From a virus, in the IMG/VR virus record IMGVR_UViG_3300025701_000040, positions 1-28,863 of that record: DNA of 28,863 bases; one strand, written 5' to 3'. A program made the position numbers and the translations under genes. Positions 6,373 through 14,733 of the stretch are shown one piece after another. The notes below the pieces were generated by a model. That model did not search any database, had not been told where the DNA came from, and was given only the letters and a program-made list of their open reading frames with translations. Numbering within the stretch: position 1 is the first letter of the stretch; each line of letters opens with the position of its first letter.

Positions 6373-9300
6373 ATGACATATCAAGAGATAAAGGATAAGC
6401 TGACTCAATGCGAGATATCCCTGGAAAGGATTAAAGCTTCGTCTATCAAAAAACCACTCCCGGCTACTAAGTTAGCAGAAGTAAGTAAGCTTCAAATATT
6501 GAAAGAAGTCCTTGAAAATAAACTCAAGGAATCTAACTCTAAAACATACTTAGTCACTCCTTCAAAAGGACAGACAACAGCTGTATCCTTAGGAGACGAT
6601 GAAAAAGATGCATTAAAAGATGCAGATGATGTAAAAGCAATCAAAGGGATCGATGGAGAAGAGATAAAAGAAAGACTCAATAAGAATAAAGGAACATTAT
6701 ATAGTGTAGAAGATACTAAGTTAATTGCTAGGGCAGTGGGTAAAGCAGTTGCTAAAGGTCTTAAAGCTTTAGGTGATGAAATTAATCACATGAAAGCAAA
6801 AAACATTGAAGAAAATTCTTTTGAAATATACGTAGAATACAAAAGGAATGATAGAGATGATGAATTCGCATTTCATATTATAGACGATAGCTTACATTTA
6901 GCAGACTTTTCATTTAATAAAAAAATGGGAGAAGTAGGTACTAAGCCTTCTGGTGAACCTATAGTACAGGTAGACGTTTTAGCTAATGAATTAAAAAAAC
7001 ATTGGCAATCCTTATCTGAAGAAGAAATGAGTCCTAAAGATGTAGAATTTGAAAAAGCTAAAGAAGCAGAAAGATTAAATAATCATCCAGAAAAAGGTAC
7101 TATAGCTAAAATTAAGGCATTACTAGCAAAAGAAAAAGCAGCTAATGAAGAAGATGGAGATTATAATCCTGACCAAATGCAAAAAGATGATGAAGAAGAT
7201 CACGGAGTAGGATATGATGACGAAGGTCGTCCACTAGGCGAAGGAGAAGGAGATGATCATCACTATATTAAAGTAACAAAATCTGATTATAAGTCTGCAA
7301 TGGCTATATTAGATGATAATATAGATCCAACTTATGTTAAGATGGATGTAGTAGATGACGATGGTGCAGGTAATGTTATTATTTACTTTATGTTTAAACA
7401 TGAAGACGGTTTTGACGATATGTACGATGACTCAGAGAATCCAGATTCAGAATTTTATCAAGAACCAGACGAAGATCCTAATGCATTTATGTATGATATG
7501 GTAATGGATTTAGCTGCAAGAGGAGTAGATGTAGTTGATTCAAGCAATGAAGATGATGTAGACGAAACAATGGATATCAACGATCCTGTAATGCTTAAAG
7601 TAAGACAGGCTAAAATGCATTCCGATAAAATGAAAAAATTAGATGCTTATTCTAAATCCCCTGAAGGTAAATCTGCAGCTAGATCATTTGCTAGTTCAGA
7701 AAGAAAAGAAGAAAAAGCAAGAGAGATTGTTCGTAAGTTAAAGATTAAAAGAGCTCAAATAATGAGCGATATGGAGAACGATCCAGAAATCGAAACAACA
7801 GGAGGTCCAGTAGCTGATATGTATGGAGATCAATTAAATAAGATTGATAATGCTATAGAAAAAGCAGCATTGGTATATAATAAAGCTACAGACTACGATA
7901 CAGCTGTCGGTAAGATAAGAGAAGATGAAGAAGAGGATGCTAGAAACGATGCTGACTATGAAGCTGGATGGAATGACGATCCAAGAAAAGATGAAGCAAC
8001 TGGTGACGGTGAATTAGTTACCTTTGGATATGAATTAAATATGATTCAACAAGTAGTAGATCATTTACAAAACAACTATAAAGAAGGAGAAGATTTTGAA
8101 CTTCATATAGGATACGGAGATGATTTACCAAACGCAGTAACTTTAAAAAATCCTAATTTACAAAAGGATTATGACTTAAACGATATGTTAAACGCAGCAC
8201 AAAGTGATGAAGATAGGTATGATGCTTATACCGACGGTGAAGATACAGACTACGCTAAACGTAGAAGAGAAGAAGACGATTATTATGAAGATCCAGACTA
8301 CTATAAAGAAGGAACAGGAGAACACCCAGAAGGCGGACCTGATCAAGGAGGTGATTTAGATGTTGGTCATCAAGACGATGAACCTAATATGATTCAAAAA
8401 GATCTTTATGATATTGCTCATTATGCAGCAAAGTTACACAAAAGACTAAAGAAATATGATGCACATGATGGAGAAGTAGATTTCCCTCATTGGTGGCAAA
8501 AGAAAGTAACATTAGCAAGAGAATATATATCTTCAGCACAACATTATTTAGAAGCAGAAGAAAACCAACCTGCTATGGATCAATTAGCTTTAGAATCTGT
8601 TAGTGAAATTTCTTTAAATAAGATACAAAAATCTTACGACCAGACAATTAGTATAATGAAAGATCTTGCTAAAAAATATAAAGCAGGAGATAAATCTGTT
8701 GTTGATCAATTAAAAACTTTAACTATAACAAAGAAAAAGTTAGAAAAGCAATTAGATGATAAAATATCTGGCACAGGAAGAGATCAAGAATTAGCTATTA
8801 ATGAATCAGCATCTAGAGATTTAGATGATATATTTGGAGCTATAGGATATAGACAAGGCTTTGACGAATTTATAGAAGATAATCCAGGAGCAGTAGAAGT
8901 ATTAATGGACTGGATCGGAAGCATTCCAGAATTTAGAACTAGAATAGGAGATGAATATTCTAAAGAAGAACAAGAAGACTTAGGCTTCTATTATGGTGAT
9001 GATGATGAAGATGAATATAACGAATCTACAGTTAAAGAAGGAAGAGGAGATCTAGATATTATCGTAAGAGTAATTACTGATATGGCCAATGAAGACGGCA
9101 TAACACCTAAAGAAGCAGCATTAGAAATAATAGAAGCAATTAGAGATGCATATATAATTGATGCTTACGACGAAGGAGTTATAAAAGAATCATTAAATCC
9201 TGAAGTATCTAATGCTGTAAATCGATTTATTAAAGCAATGGCTAAACGATATGATTATAGCGAACAAGATGCTGTATATGCTATCATGGCTGCTTTAAAA

Positions 9301-10263
9301 CAGAGAGAATTTGATGGTGTAAATGAAGGTGAAAAAACACTAAAGGAATTTACAGACAATTCATTTAAAGGTTCAGAACTAATCGACGATGCTAATAGTA
9401 ACGCACCTGATATGTTCGGTAAACAAGTATTTGCAGACCTACTACCTAAAGGAGTAGCTAGTGAAAACGATGCAATTGAAGCTTTAAAGAAACATGATAA
9501 GAGTGGCATCAAAGCTAGAATGAAACAGTATGCACCAATGTTTGTTCACGTTCAATACCATGAATTAGAGCATGAAGGTGAATACTATAGAATGCATCAA
9601 AGACAATACTATAACAGTAACTTTAAAGATAGAGACCCAGACTTTAATCCTGCAGTATCTAAAATTACATTATTTAAGATTACTAAGAAAGCAGCAGATA
9701 GACGTGATAAGGAAGAAAGTGAGAACTTAGGAACTATACTAGTTAAGACAGATGTGTACGTACAAGACTTAAGAAACTTACCTGGTTTAGGTAAGAGACA
9801 TATGGAAGAAGCTACTAGACAAGATTTAGGAATGGTATCATCTATATCTAAACGTAGAGCTAAAGCACACTTAAAGAACCCATCTAATGATGGATCTAAA
9901 GTATACGGTTTAGATAAAGACGGTAAAAGAGTTCGTATTAAAAGTATCAACGATGTAGATAAATTTACAAAATTCGAAATTGATGCTGATTTGAATGAAG
10001 AAAAAGCAACATATTGCGGCGGATGCGGAACTACTCATAAGAAGAGTTCTGGATGCCCTAAAAAAGAAGCTAAAAATGAAGCTAAAGGAGGTCAAATTAT
10101 GCCTGGAGATTATGTTAAAAATCAACACGGTAATATTTACAAAAGAGTAGATGGAAAAGTTGGAAGACATGATGCTTATGTTAGAGTTTCACCAGACGGT
10201 AAGGTAGGTAAAAAGAAAACTGGCTTACATGATTCTTTTAAATTAACTTTAGTTAAAAAGTAA
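6373..10263 (+). CDS. Giant acidic multidomain protein with C-terminal zinc ribbon, putative virion protein
   Basis: The product is 1296 residues, mostly Asp/Glu/Lys-rich and modular. It has an N-terminal helical region (1-60), a mixed alpha/beta segment around 165-235, long acidic low-complexity linkers (about 255-280, 360-390, 600-665), and a compact helical module at ~677-732 (DLYDIAHYAAKLHKRL through FPHWWQKKVTLAREYISSAQHY). I recall that module in other marine phage proteins. Another helical block lies at ~900-1000. Near the C-terminus there is a zinc-knuckle-like motif with C1215, C1218, H1222 and C1228, then a small beta-rich domain (MPGDYVKNQHGNIYKRVDG). No enzyme motif is evident. 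It has its own candidate promoter and opens the block leading to terminase. Role unknown; a structural, internal or scaffold-associated virion protein is the best guess from context. Confidence 0.7.
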   Translation: MTYQEIKDKLTQCEISLERIKASSIKKPLPATKLAEVSKLQILKEVLENKLKESNSKTYLVTPSKGQTTAVSLGDDEKDALKDADDVKAIKGIDGEEIKERLNKNKGTLYSVEDTKLIARAVGKAVAKGLKALGDEINHMKAKNIEENSFEIYVEYKRNDRDDEFAFHIIDDSLHLADFSFNKKMGEVGTKPSGEPIVQVDVLANELKKHWQSLSEEEMSPKDVEFEKAKEAERLNNHPEKGTIAKIKALLAKEKAANEEDGDYNPDQMQKDDEEDHGVGYDDEGRPLGEGEGDDHHYIKVTKSDYKSAMAILDDNIDPTYVKMDVVDDDGAGNVIIYFMFKHEDGFDDMYDDSENPDSEFYQEPDEDPNAFMYDMVMDLAARGVDVVDSSNEDDVDETMDINDPVMLKVRQAKMHSDKMKKLDAYSKSPEGKSAARSFASSERKEEKAREIVRKLKIKRAQIMSDMENDPEIETTGGPVADMYGDQLNKIDNAIEKAALVYNKATDYDTAVGKIREDEEEDARNDADYEAGWNDDPRKDEATGDGELVTFGYELNMIQQVVDHLQNNYKEGEDFELHIGYGDDLPNAVTLKNPNLQKDYDLNDMLNAAQSDEDRYDAYTDGEDTDYAKRRREEDDYYEDPDYYKEGTGEHPEGGPDQGGDLDVGHQDDEPNMIQKDLYDIAHYAAKLHKRLKKYDAHDGEVDFPHWWQKKVTLAREYISSAQHYLEAEENQPAMDQLALESVSEISLNKIQKSYDQTISIMKDLAKKYKAGDKSVVDQLKTLTITKKKLEKQLDDKISGTGRDQELAINESASRDLDDIFGAIGYRQGFDEFIEDNPGAVEVLMDWIGSIPEFRTRIGDEYSKEEQEDLGFYYGDDDEDEYNESTVKEGRGDLDIIVRVITDMANEDGITPKEAALEIIEAIRDAYIIDAYDEGVIKESLNPEVSNAVNRFIKAMAKRYDYSEQDAVYAIMAALKQREFDGVNEGEKTLKEFTDNSFKGSELIDDANSNAPDMFGKQVFADLLPKGVASENDAIEALKKHDKSGIKARMKQYAPMFVHVQYHELEHEGEYYRMHQRQYYNSNFKDRDPDFNPAVSKITLFKITKKAADRRDKEESENLGTILVKTDVYVQDLRNLPGLGKRHMEEATRQDLGMVSSISKRRAKAHLKNPSNDGSKVYGLDKDGKRVRIKSINDVDKFTKFEIDADLNEEKATYCGGCGTTHKKSSGCPKKEAKNEAKGGQIMPGDYVKNQHGNIYKRVDGKVGRHDAYVRVSPDGKVGKKKTGLHDSFKLTLVKK

Positions 10264-10267
10264 TAAC

Positions 10268-11578
10268 ATGAAAGAAGTAGAAAAACTTATACTTGAAGCT
10301 TATAGCGCTGTATTAACAGAGGATGATTTTGCTCAAGATAAAAAAAATACATATAAGATGCAAGATCTTCCTAAATCTCTACAGGATAGATTAGAAGCAC
10401 AGCATGGGGAATTTCATAAGAATGACTTTGTGTCATCAGATATGACTACCTACTTCAAAACTAGCTCTGTAAATAAAGAGACTGGATCTATTGGACATAC
10501 GATTATTAAGCTACCTTCATTTGAAAAAATGTATTCTGATTATAATGATATTGTGAAAGATATTAAAAACCTAATGAGATCAGATGATGTTAGACAAGAT
10601 GCAGCTGCAAGAGAGTTATTTGAATTAATTAAGACTAATTTTAGAAAATTACAAAGGTACTTACGTACCGAAAGACCTGAGCAGTACGCTATGATTAGAA
10701 TGCAAAGTTCCTTACAAGAGCTTGTAAATATGTTTAACTCACACGTCAACATATTAAAAGAAGAATCATTGAGTAGAGACGCTAAGACAAACACTATCAC
10801 AGAGGAAACTAGAAGATACTCTACATATGAATTAGATCTTTTAGATTTAATATCTCATCATAGATTTAATAACGATTTTGAAAAACTTAGTCCTGAAGAT
10901 CAAGAATGGGTCAAAGCAGATGCTAAGAAAAGAAAGATGGTTAAAGAAGCTATAGAGAAGTATAAATCTAATCCTCAAATGAAAGTCATTTTAGAAGGAA
11001 TGCTTGATGAATTAGAAGACGAACCTACAGAAGAACCTACACCAGAGGAAGAACCAGATGAAACTGCACCAGCAGAAACTGTACTAGAAGATGCGACAGA
11101 TAAAATACTAGGTAAGTTTCCAACAGTTAGAGCTGCAATAGTAAAATTACAGACAGAAGATTTTAAAGAATTTGTAGAGTCTATTGATTGGATTTCTCCA
11201 AGGCCTACATCATTTAGAGTTAACCTAAAAAATGGTCAAGATTACACTCTTAAATGGACAGGTAAAACATTTGAAGCTCAAATTCTAGGTAAAAGATACA
11301 TACTATCTAATATTGCAGAATATCAACAAGCATTAGATAAATTAGCTATACTCTATAAAGAAGCTCCTTTAACAGGTGCAGGCGAAGGTGAAGCAGCAGA
11401 TTCCGATACCGGAGGTTCCGGAGGCGGTGGTGGTGGAGATTTTCCTGGCGAAGAAGGTGGTGGAGACGCCGTTGATGATTTAGGAGGAGAAGAAGGTGGA
11501 GAAGAACCAGCAGCAGAACCAGCAGACTTAGGAGGAGAAGAAATAGACTTCGAAGACGGAGCAGAACCAGAAGCATAA
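10268..11578 (+). CDS. Putative internal/virion structural protein with Gly/Glu-rich tail
   Basis: The 436-residue protein begins with the leader MKEVEKLILEAYS (I-L-E at 8-10). It continues with a helical region (85-235), a Glu/Pro-rich linker at about 249-270 and a small beta-rich domain at ~313-345 (SFRVNLKNGQDYTLKW, TFEAQILGKRYIL). It ends in a low-complexity tail of Gly, Glu, Asp and Ala (368-436) that includes six consecutive Gly. I recall the small beta domain in hypothetical structural proteins of marine phages, without a known function. It starts four bases after the giant gene and is followed by a run of TAA triplets. The leader suggests head packaging and cleavage by the prohead protease, as inference. 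Confidence 0.65.
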   Translation: MKEVEKLILEAYSAVLTEDDFAQDKKNTYKMQDLPKSLQDRLEAQHGEFHKNDFVSSDMTTYFKTSSVNKETGSIGHTIIKLPSFEKMYSDYNDIVKDIKNLMRSDDVRQDAAARELFELIKTNFRKLQRYLRTERPEQYAMIRMQSSLQELVNMFNSHVNILKEESLSRDAKTNTITEETRRYSTYELDLLDLISHHRFNNDFEKLSPEDQEWVKADAKKRKMVKEAIEKYKSNPQMKVILEGMLDELEDEPTEEPTPEEEPDETAPAETVLEDATDKILGKFPTVRAAIVKLQTEDFKEFVESIDWISPRPTSFRVNLKNGQDYTLKWTGKTFEAQILGKRYILSNIAEYQQALDKLAILYKEAPLTGAGEGEAADSDTGGSGGGGGGDFPGEEGGGDAVDDLGGEEGGEEPAAEPADLGGEEIDFEDGAEPEA

Positions 11579-11596
11579 TAATAATAATAATAATAA
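11576..11596 (+). repeat. (TAA)7 microsatellite at a gene stop
   Basis: Seven tandem TAA triplets begin with the stop codon of the 436-residue gene and run to two bases before the next ATG (11598), giving seven consecutive in-frame stops. It fills the whole intergenic space and provides the A/T-rich context that precedes starts in this genome. Confidence 0.9.
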
Positions 11597-11597
11597 A

Positions 11598-11888
11598 ATG
11601 GAAAATAATTTCGACCTTAGAAAATTCTTGACAGAGAATAAACTTACAACTAACAGCTCAGTAACAAAAGAAGCATGGGGATTCCAATCAGATTTTGCTA
11701 AAAATATAGAGAAAAAAGGAGGCGTACCTACTGCAAAAGCAGATCCTAAAGTCTTACAAGTAAGTAAGGGACCTAATGCTGAACAAGAGCAGAGGGTAAT
11801 TGATATTGCTAGAGATGCAATCGCACTTATGGACGAACAACCAGGAACAAGCGCAGAAGCTGCTCTTAACTCTGTATTAGAAGTATAA
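11598..11888 (+). CDS. Hypothetical protein, 96 residues
   Basis: I do not recognise this small soluble protein. It has a polar N-terminus (MENNFDLRKFLTENKL, with L-T-E at residues 11-13, a weak match to the leader pattern), a central stretch EAWGFQSDFAKNIEKKGG and a helical C-terminal third ending in AALNSVLEV. There are no Cys, membrane segments or catalytic motifs. It sits between two genes with strong [I/L]xE leaders and three bases before the next start, so it is part of the same co-transcribed block upstream of terminase. A small virion or core component would fit the neighbourhood. Confidence 0.6.
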   Translation: MENNFDLRKFLTENKLTTNSSVTKEAWGFQSDFAKNIEKKGGVPTAKADPKVLQVSKGPNAEQEQRVIDIARDAIALMDEQPGTSAEAALNSVLEV

Positions 11889-11891
11889 TAA

Positions 11892-13127
11892 ATGAGTCTT
11901 ATAGATAGAGTCATATTAGAATGGTCATATAAAACCAAAAAAGGATATCCTGACATTAACAGTCAAGAGGATATGGCTTTGTTTGAATCTATATTTGGCT
12001 TTGAATTAGGAGAATCAAATATGGGGGGTAAAGCAACAGGTTATCCGTCTACTACTGGAACATTTGAAAAATACGTTAGAGATAAAAAAGACTCTAGTAC
12101 CTTTATGTACTCCGCAGATAAGGACACTATATTAATACCAACATCAGAAGACGATGAACAGTTAAATATAAAAAAAGGTGAAGAGTTTAATATTATATCT
12201 AAATCAGAATTAGATTTAATTAAAAAAGGAGCAAGTAAATTTGCTACTGTAAAATACGGCGGTAAAGAGTATTTAATAAACCTTACAGCAATTAATAAAC
12301 CTACAGGAAAAGGAGTAGAAAAATTTGAACCAGGAGATTCTAAAAAACTTAAAACAGGAGTTTTACATCCCTTTATACCTGGACATGCTCAAGAAAAAGA
12401 TGTAGCTTTACTTTTCCAAAATGCTTCTGATGAAAATTACGAGTTTGAACATAAAGGAAAAAAACTTGAAGTTACCTATATAGGAGAACCGAGAGGAAAG
12501 ACACCAGGTAAACCTAAAACAGATTTATTTGTAGAACTAAAACAAAATATCTCAGAAATTAATTCTAATAAGTTAAAGATTAGTCTTAAAGCAGGAAACG
12601 CTACTTTTGTAGAAAATTGGACAAGACCATCACGTGCCATTCAGATATTTGATAAAGATAAGTTAAAGCAAGAAGTAATTAAAATCTATAATGGCATTGT
12701 AGATAATACATTATTAAAGAAAGGTACAACTACTTTAAACTTAGCATTTTTTATTAGCACATCGTCTAAAACATATTCTGTAGAAGGAAGAGGCCCACTA
12801 AAACTAAATGATGTAGAAGCATTAGAAGCCTATACTGCAACAAATAAATTTGGAGCAGATAGTGAATTAACACCTAACTGTTTCTTTAAAGGAAATGTTC
12901 CTGAGAGCATATCAGAGTTTATAGACAATCTTGTTCCTTTTGATTCAGGAGCTCTTAAGTATTTAGAGGATCTATATATTCATATTAGAGGTTCTAACGA
13001 ATCTAGAGGTGGTTCTTTATTTATAAAAAGAGAATCTATTGACTCACCATGGTACATCAATCCCGATTGGGCAACTGCTTTAGATATTAAAGAAGAAGAA
13101 GTAGACGGTGTAAGGAAATATAAATAA
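11892..13127 (+). CDS. PD-(D/E)XK-like nuclease candidate with N-terminal leader
   Basis: The 411-residue protein starts with MSLIDRVILEWSYK, a leader ending in I-L-E at residues 8-10. In the middle, PKTDLFVEL (D211) is followed by a strand KLKISLKAGNATF with S231-L-K233. Spacing and order match the PD-(D/E)XK nuclease core (Asp, then [E/S]-x-K), as in several restriction-endonuclease-like proteins with a KTD...SLK pattern. The C-terminal half (about 255-411) contains alternating strands and helices that I cannot assign. If the assignment is right, it would cleave DNA using Mg2+. It lies three bases upstream of the terminase gene, so a role in DNA processing at packaging, or delivery with the genome to attack host DNA, is possible. 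Function is inferred from a short motif only. Confidence 0.5.
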   Translation: MSLIDRVILEWSYKTKKGYPDINSQEDMALFESIFGFELGESNMGGKATGYPSTTGTFEKYVRDKKDSSTFMYSADKDTILIPTSEDDEQLNIKKGEEFNIISKSELDLIKKGASKFATVKYGGKEYLINLTAINKPTGKGVEKFEPGDSKKLKTGVLHPFIPGHAQEKDVALLFQNASDENYEFEHKGKKLEVTYIGEPRGKTPGKPKTDLFVELKQNISEINSNKLKISLKAGNATFVENWTRPSRAIQIFDKDKLKQEVIKIYNGIVDNTLLKKGTTTLNLAFFISTSSKTYSVEGRGPLKLNDVEALEAYTATNKFGADSELTPNCFFKGNVPESISEFIDNLVPFDSGALKYLEDLYIHIRGSNESRGGSLFIKRESIDSPWYINPDWATALDIKEEEVDGVRKYK

Positions 13128-13130
13128 GTT

Positions 13131-14705
13131 ATGGCACAAGATATAAAAAAGATAATAGCACAAGAATATATTAAGTGTGCTAAAGATCCGGCGTACTTTA
13201 TGAGAAAGTATTGTCATATTCAACATCCTCAAAGAGGTCGAATTCTTTTTGCTCTTTACCCTTTCCAAGAAAAAGTACTTCATTTATTTAGAGACGAGCA
13301 GTTTATCATTACTCTTAAATCTAGGCAATTAGGTATTTCAACATTAGCAGCTGCATATAGTTTATGGTTAATGTTATTTCATAAAGATAAGAACGTTTTA
13401 GCATTAGCAACTACACAAGCAACAGCTAGAAACCTTGTAACAAAGGTAATCTTTATGTACGATGAATTACCAAGATGGTTAAAACTACCATCAGTAGAAA
13501 AAAACAAACTGTCCTTAAGACTAAAAAATGGATCTAAAGTTCAAGCTAAATCATCTAATGCGGATGCAGCAAGATCCGAAGCAGTATCCTTACTACTTAT
13601 TGACGAGGCCGCCTTTATTGATAACATTGACGAAACGTTTGCAGCAGCACAACAAACACTAGCTACCGGTGGACAATGTATGGCATTATCAACACCTAAC
13701 GGAATTGGTAACTGGTTTCATCAAACTTGGGAAAAAGCAGAAACAGGAGAGAATTCATTTATACCAGTTAGATTACCTTGGACAGTACATCCTGAACGAA
13801 ATCAATCATGGAGAGATATGCAAGATAGAGACTTAGGTCCTAGAATGGCAGGTCAAGAGTGTGATTGTGATTTCCTTGCATCTGGAGATACAGTGTTTGA
13901 ACCAGAAGATATGGCTTTCTATGAAGAAACATATCAAAAAGATCCTCTTGAAAGAAGAGGTATAGATGGTAATTTATGGATATGGGAAGGAGTTGATTAT
14001 ACTAAATCCTATATGGTCGTAGCAGACGTAGCGAGAGGTGATTCTGCTGATTATTCCGCATGTCATGTTTTTGATATTGAAACTGCTACTCAAGTAGCTG
14101 AATATAAAGGTAAATTATCCCCTAAAGATTATGGTAACTTCTTAGTTGGTTTAGCAACAGAATATAATAATGCTTTATTAGTAATTGAAAACGCTAATAT
14201 AGGCTGGGCTACAATAGAACAAGCTATAACAAGAGAGTATAATAACATATATTATAGTTCTACAACTCAAGTAGAATCAGTTGAATCATATATGAACAAG
14301 TACGAGAGAGATAAGCTAGTACCTGGCTTCACTATGTCTGCACGTACCAGACCGCTAGTAATAGCAAAGATGATAGAATACATCAGAGAACACTCAGTCA
14401 CTATTCAGTCAAAAAGGTTAATGGCTGAGATGAGAGTATTTGTTTGGAAGAACGGTAAGCCTCAAGCCCAAGTTAGATATAATGATGATTTACTTATAGC
14501 TTGTGCAACTGCACTTTATGTAAGAGATACAGCATTAAAACTAAGACAACAAGGTATAGATTTAGCAAGAGCTCAATTATCATCATTTAATAATATGAAT
14601 GCTAGAAACAAAGCAGTCATAAAAAATGTTGGTAATCAGCAAAATAATCCTTATCTTATAGAAACACCTGGAGGACCAGAAGATATCTCTTGGCTTTTAA
14701 AATAG
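13131..14705 (+). CDS. Terminase large subunit, gp17-like
   Basis: The 524-residue protein is the ATP-driven DNA-packaging motor with a headful nuclease. ATPase motifs are visible: YPFQ at 43-46 (adenine-binding Q46), a deviant Walker A TLKSRQLGIST (61-71), Walker B LLLIDEAAF (154-162, D158/E159) and coupling motif STPNG (187-191). The C-terminal RNase-H-like nuclease has VADVARGDSADYS (D299), VIENANIG (E353) and YNDDLLIA (D452/D453), the three acidic positions expected of the family. It is somewhat shorter than T4 gp17 (610 residues). It is followed directly by the portal gene behind a candidate promoter box; in T4 the sheath and tube genes lie between the two. No small terminase subunit is recognisable nearby. 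Confidence 0.95.
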   Translation: MAQDIKKIIAQEYIKCAKDPAYFMRKYCHIQHPQRGRILFALYPFQEKVLHLFRDEQFIITLKSRQLGISTLAAAYSLWLMLFHKDKNVLALATTQATARNLVTKVIFMYDELPRWLKLPSVEKNKLSLRLKNGSKVQAKSSNADAARSEAVSLLLIDEAAFIDNIDETFAAAQQTLATGGQCMALSTPNGIGNWFHQTWEKAETGENSFIPVRLPWTVHPERNQSWRDMQDRDLGPRMAGQECDCDFLASGDTVFEPEDMAFYEETYQKDPLERRGIDGNLWIWEGVDYTKSYMVVADVARGDSADYSACHVFDIETATQVAEYKGKLSPKDYGNFLVGLATEYNNALLVIENANIGWATIEQAITREYNNIYYSSTTQVESVESYMNKYERDKLVPGFTMSARTRPLVIAKMIEYIREHSVTIQSKRLMAEMRVFVWKNGKPQAQVRYNDDLLIACATALYVRDTALKLRQQGIDLARAQLSSFNNMNARNKAVIKNVGNQQNNPYLIETPGGPEDISWLLK

Positions 14706-14708
14706 AAC

Positions 14709-14716
14709 TATTTATA
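14709..14716 (+). promoter_or_regulatory. Candidate late promoter box
   Basis: CTATTTATAATTA lies in the 28-base gap between terminase and portal, starting 25 bases before the portal ATG. It is one of the exact TATTTATA copies. Confidence 0.55.
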
Positions 14717-14733
14717 ATTAAAATAATACCGTA

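Noticed and set aside
11346-11576. Minus-strand frame rich in Leu and His opposite the Gly/Glu tail
   Set aside because: It is the complement of the low-complexity GGAGGAGAA-type sequence and has no independent support; the same applies to minus-strand frames opposite the scaffold (22044-22379 and 22379-22594).
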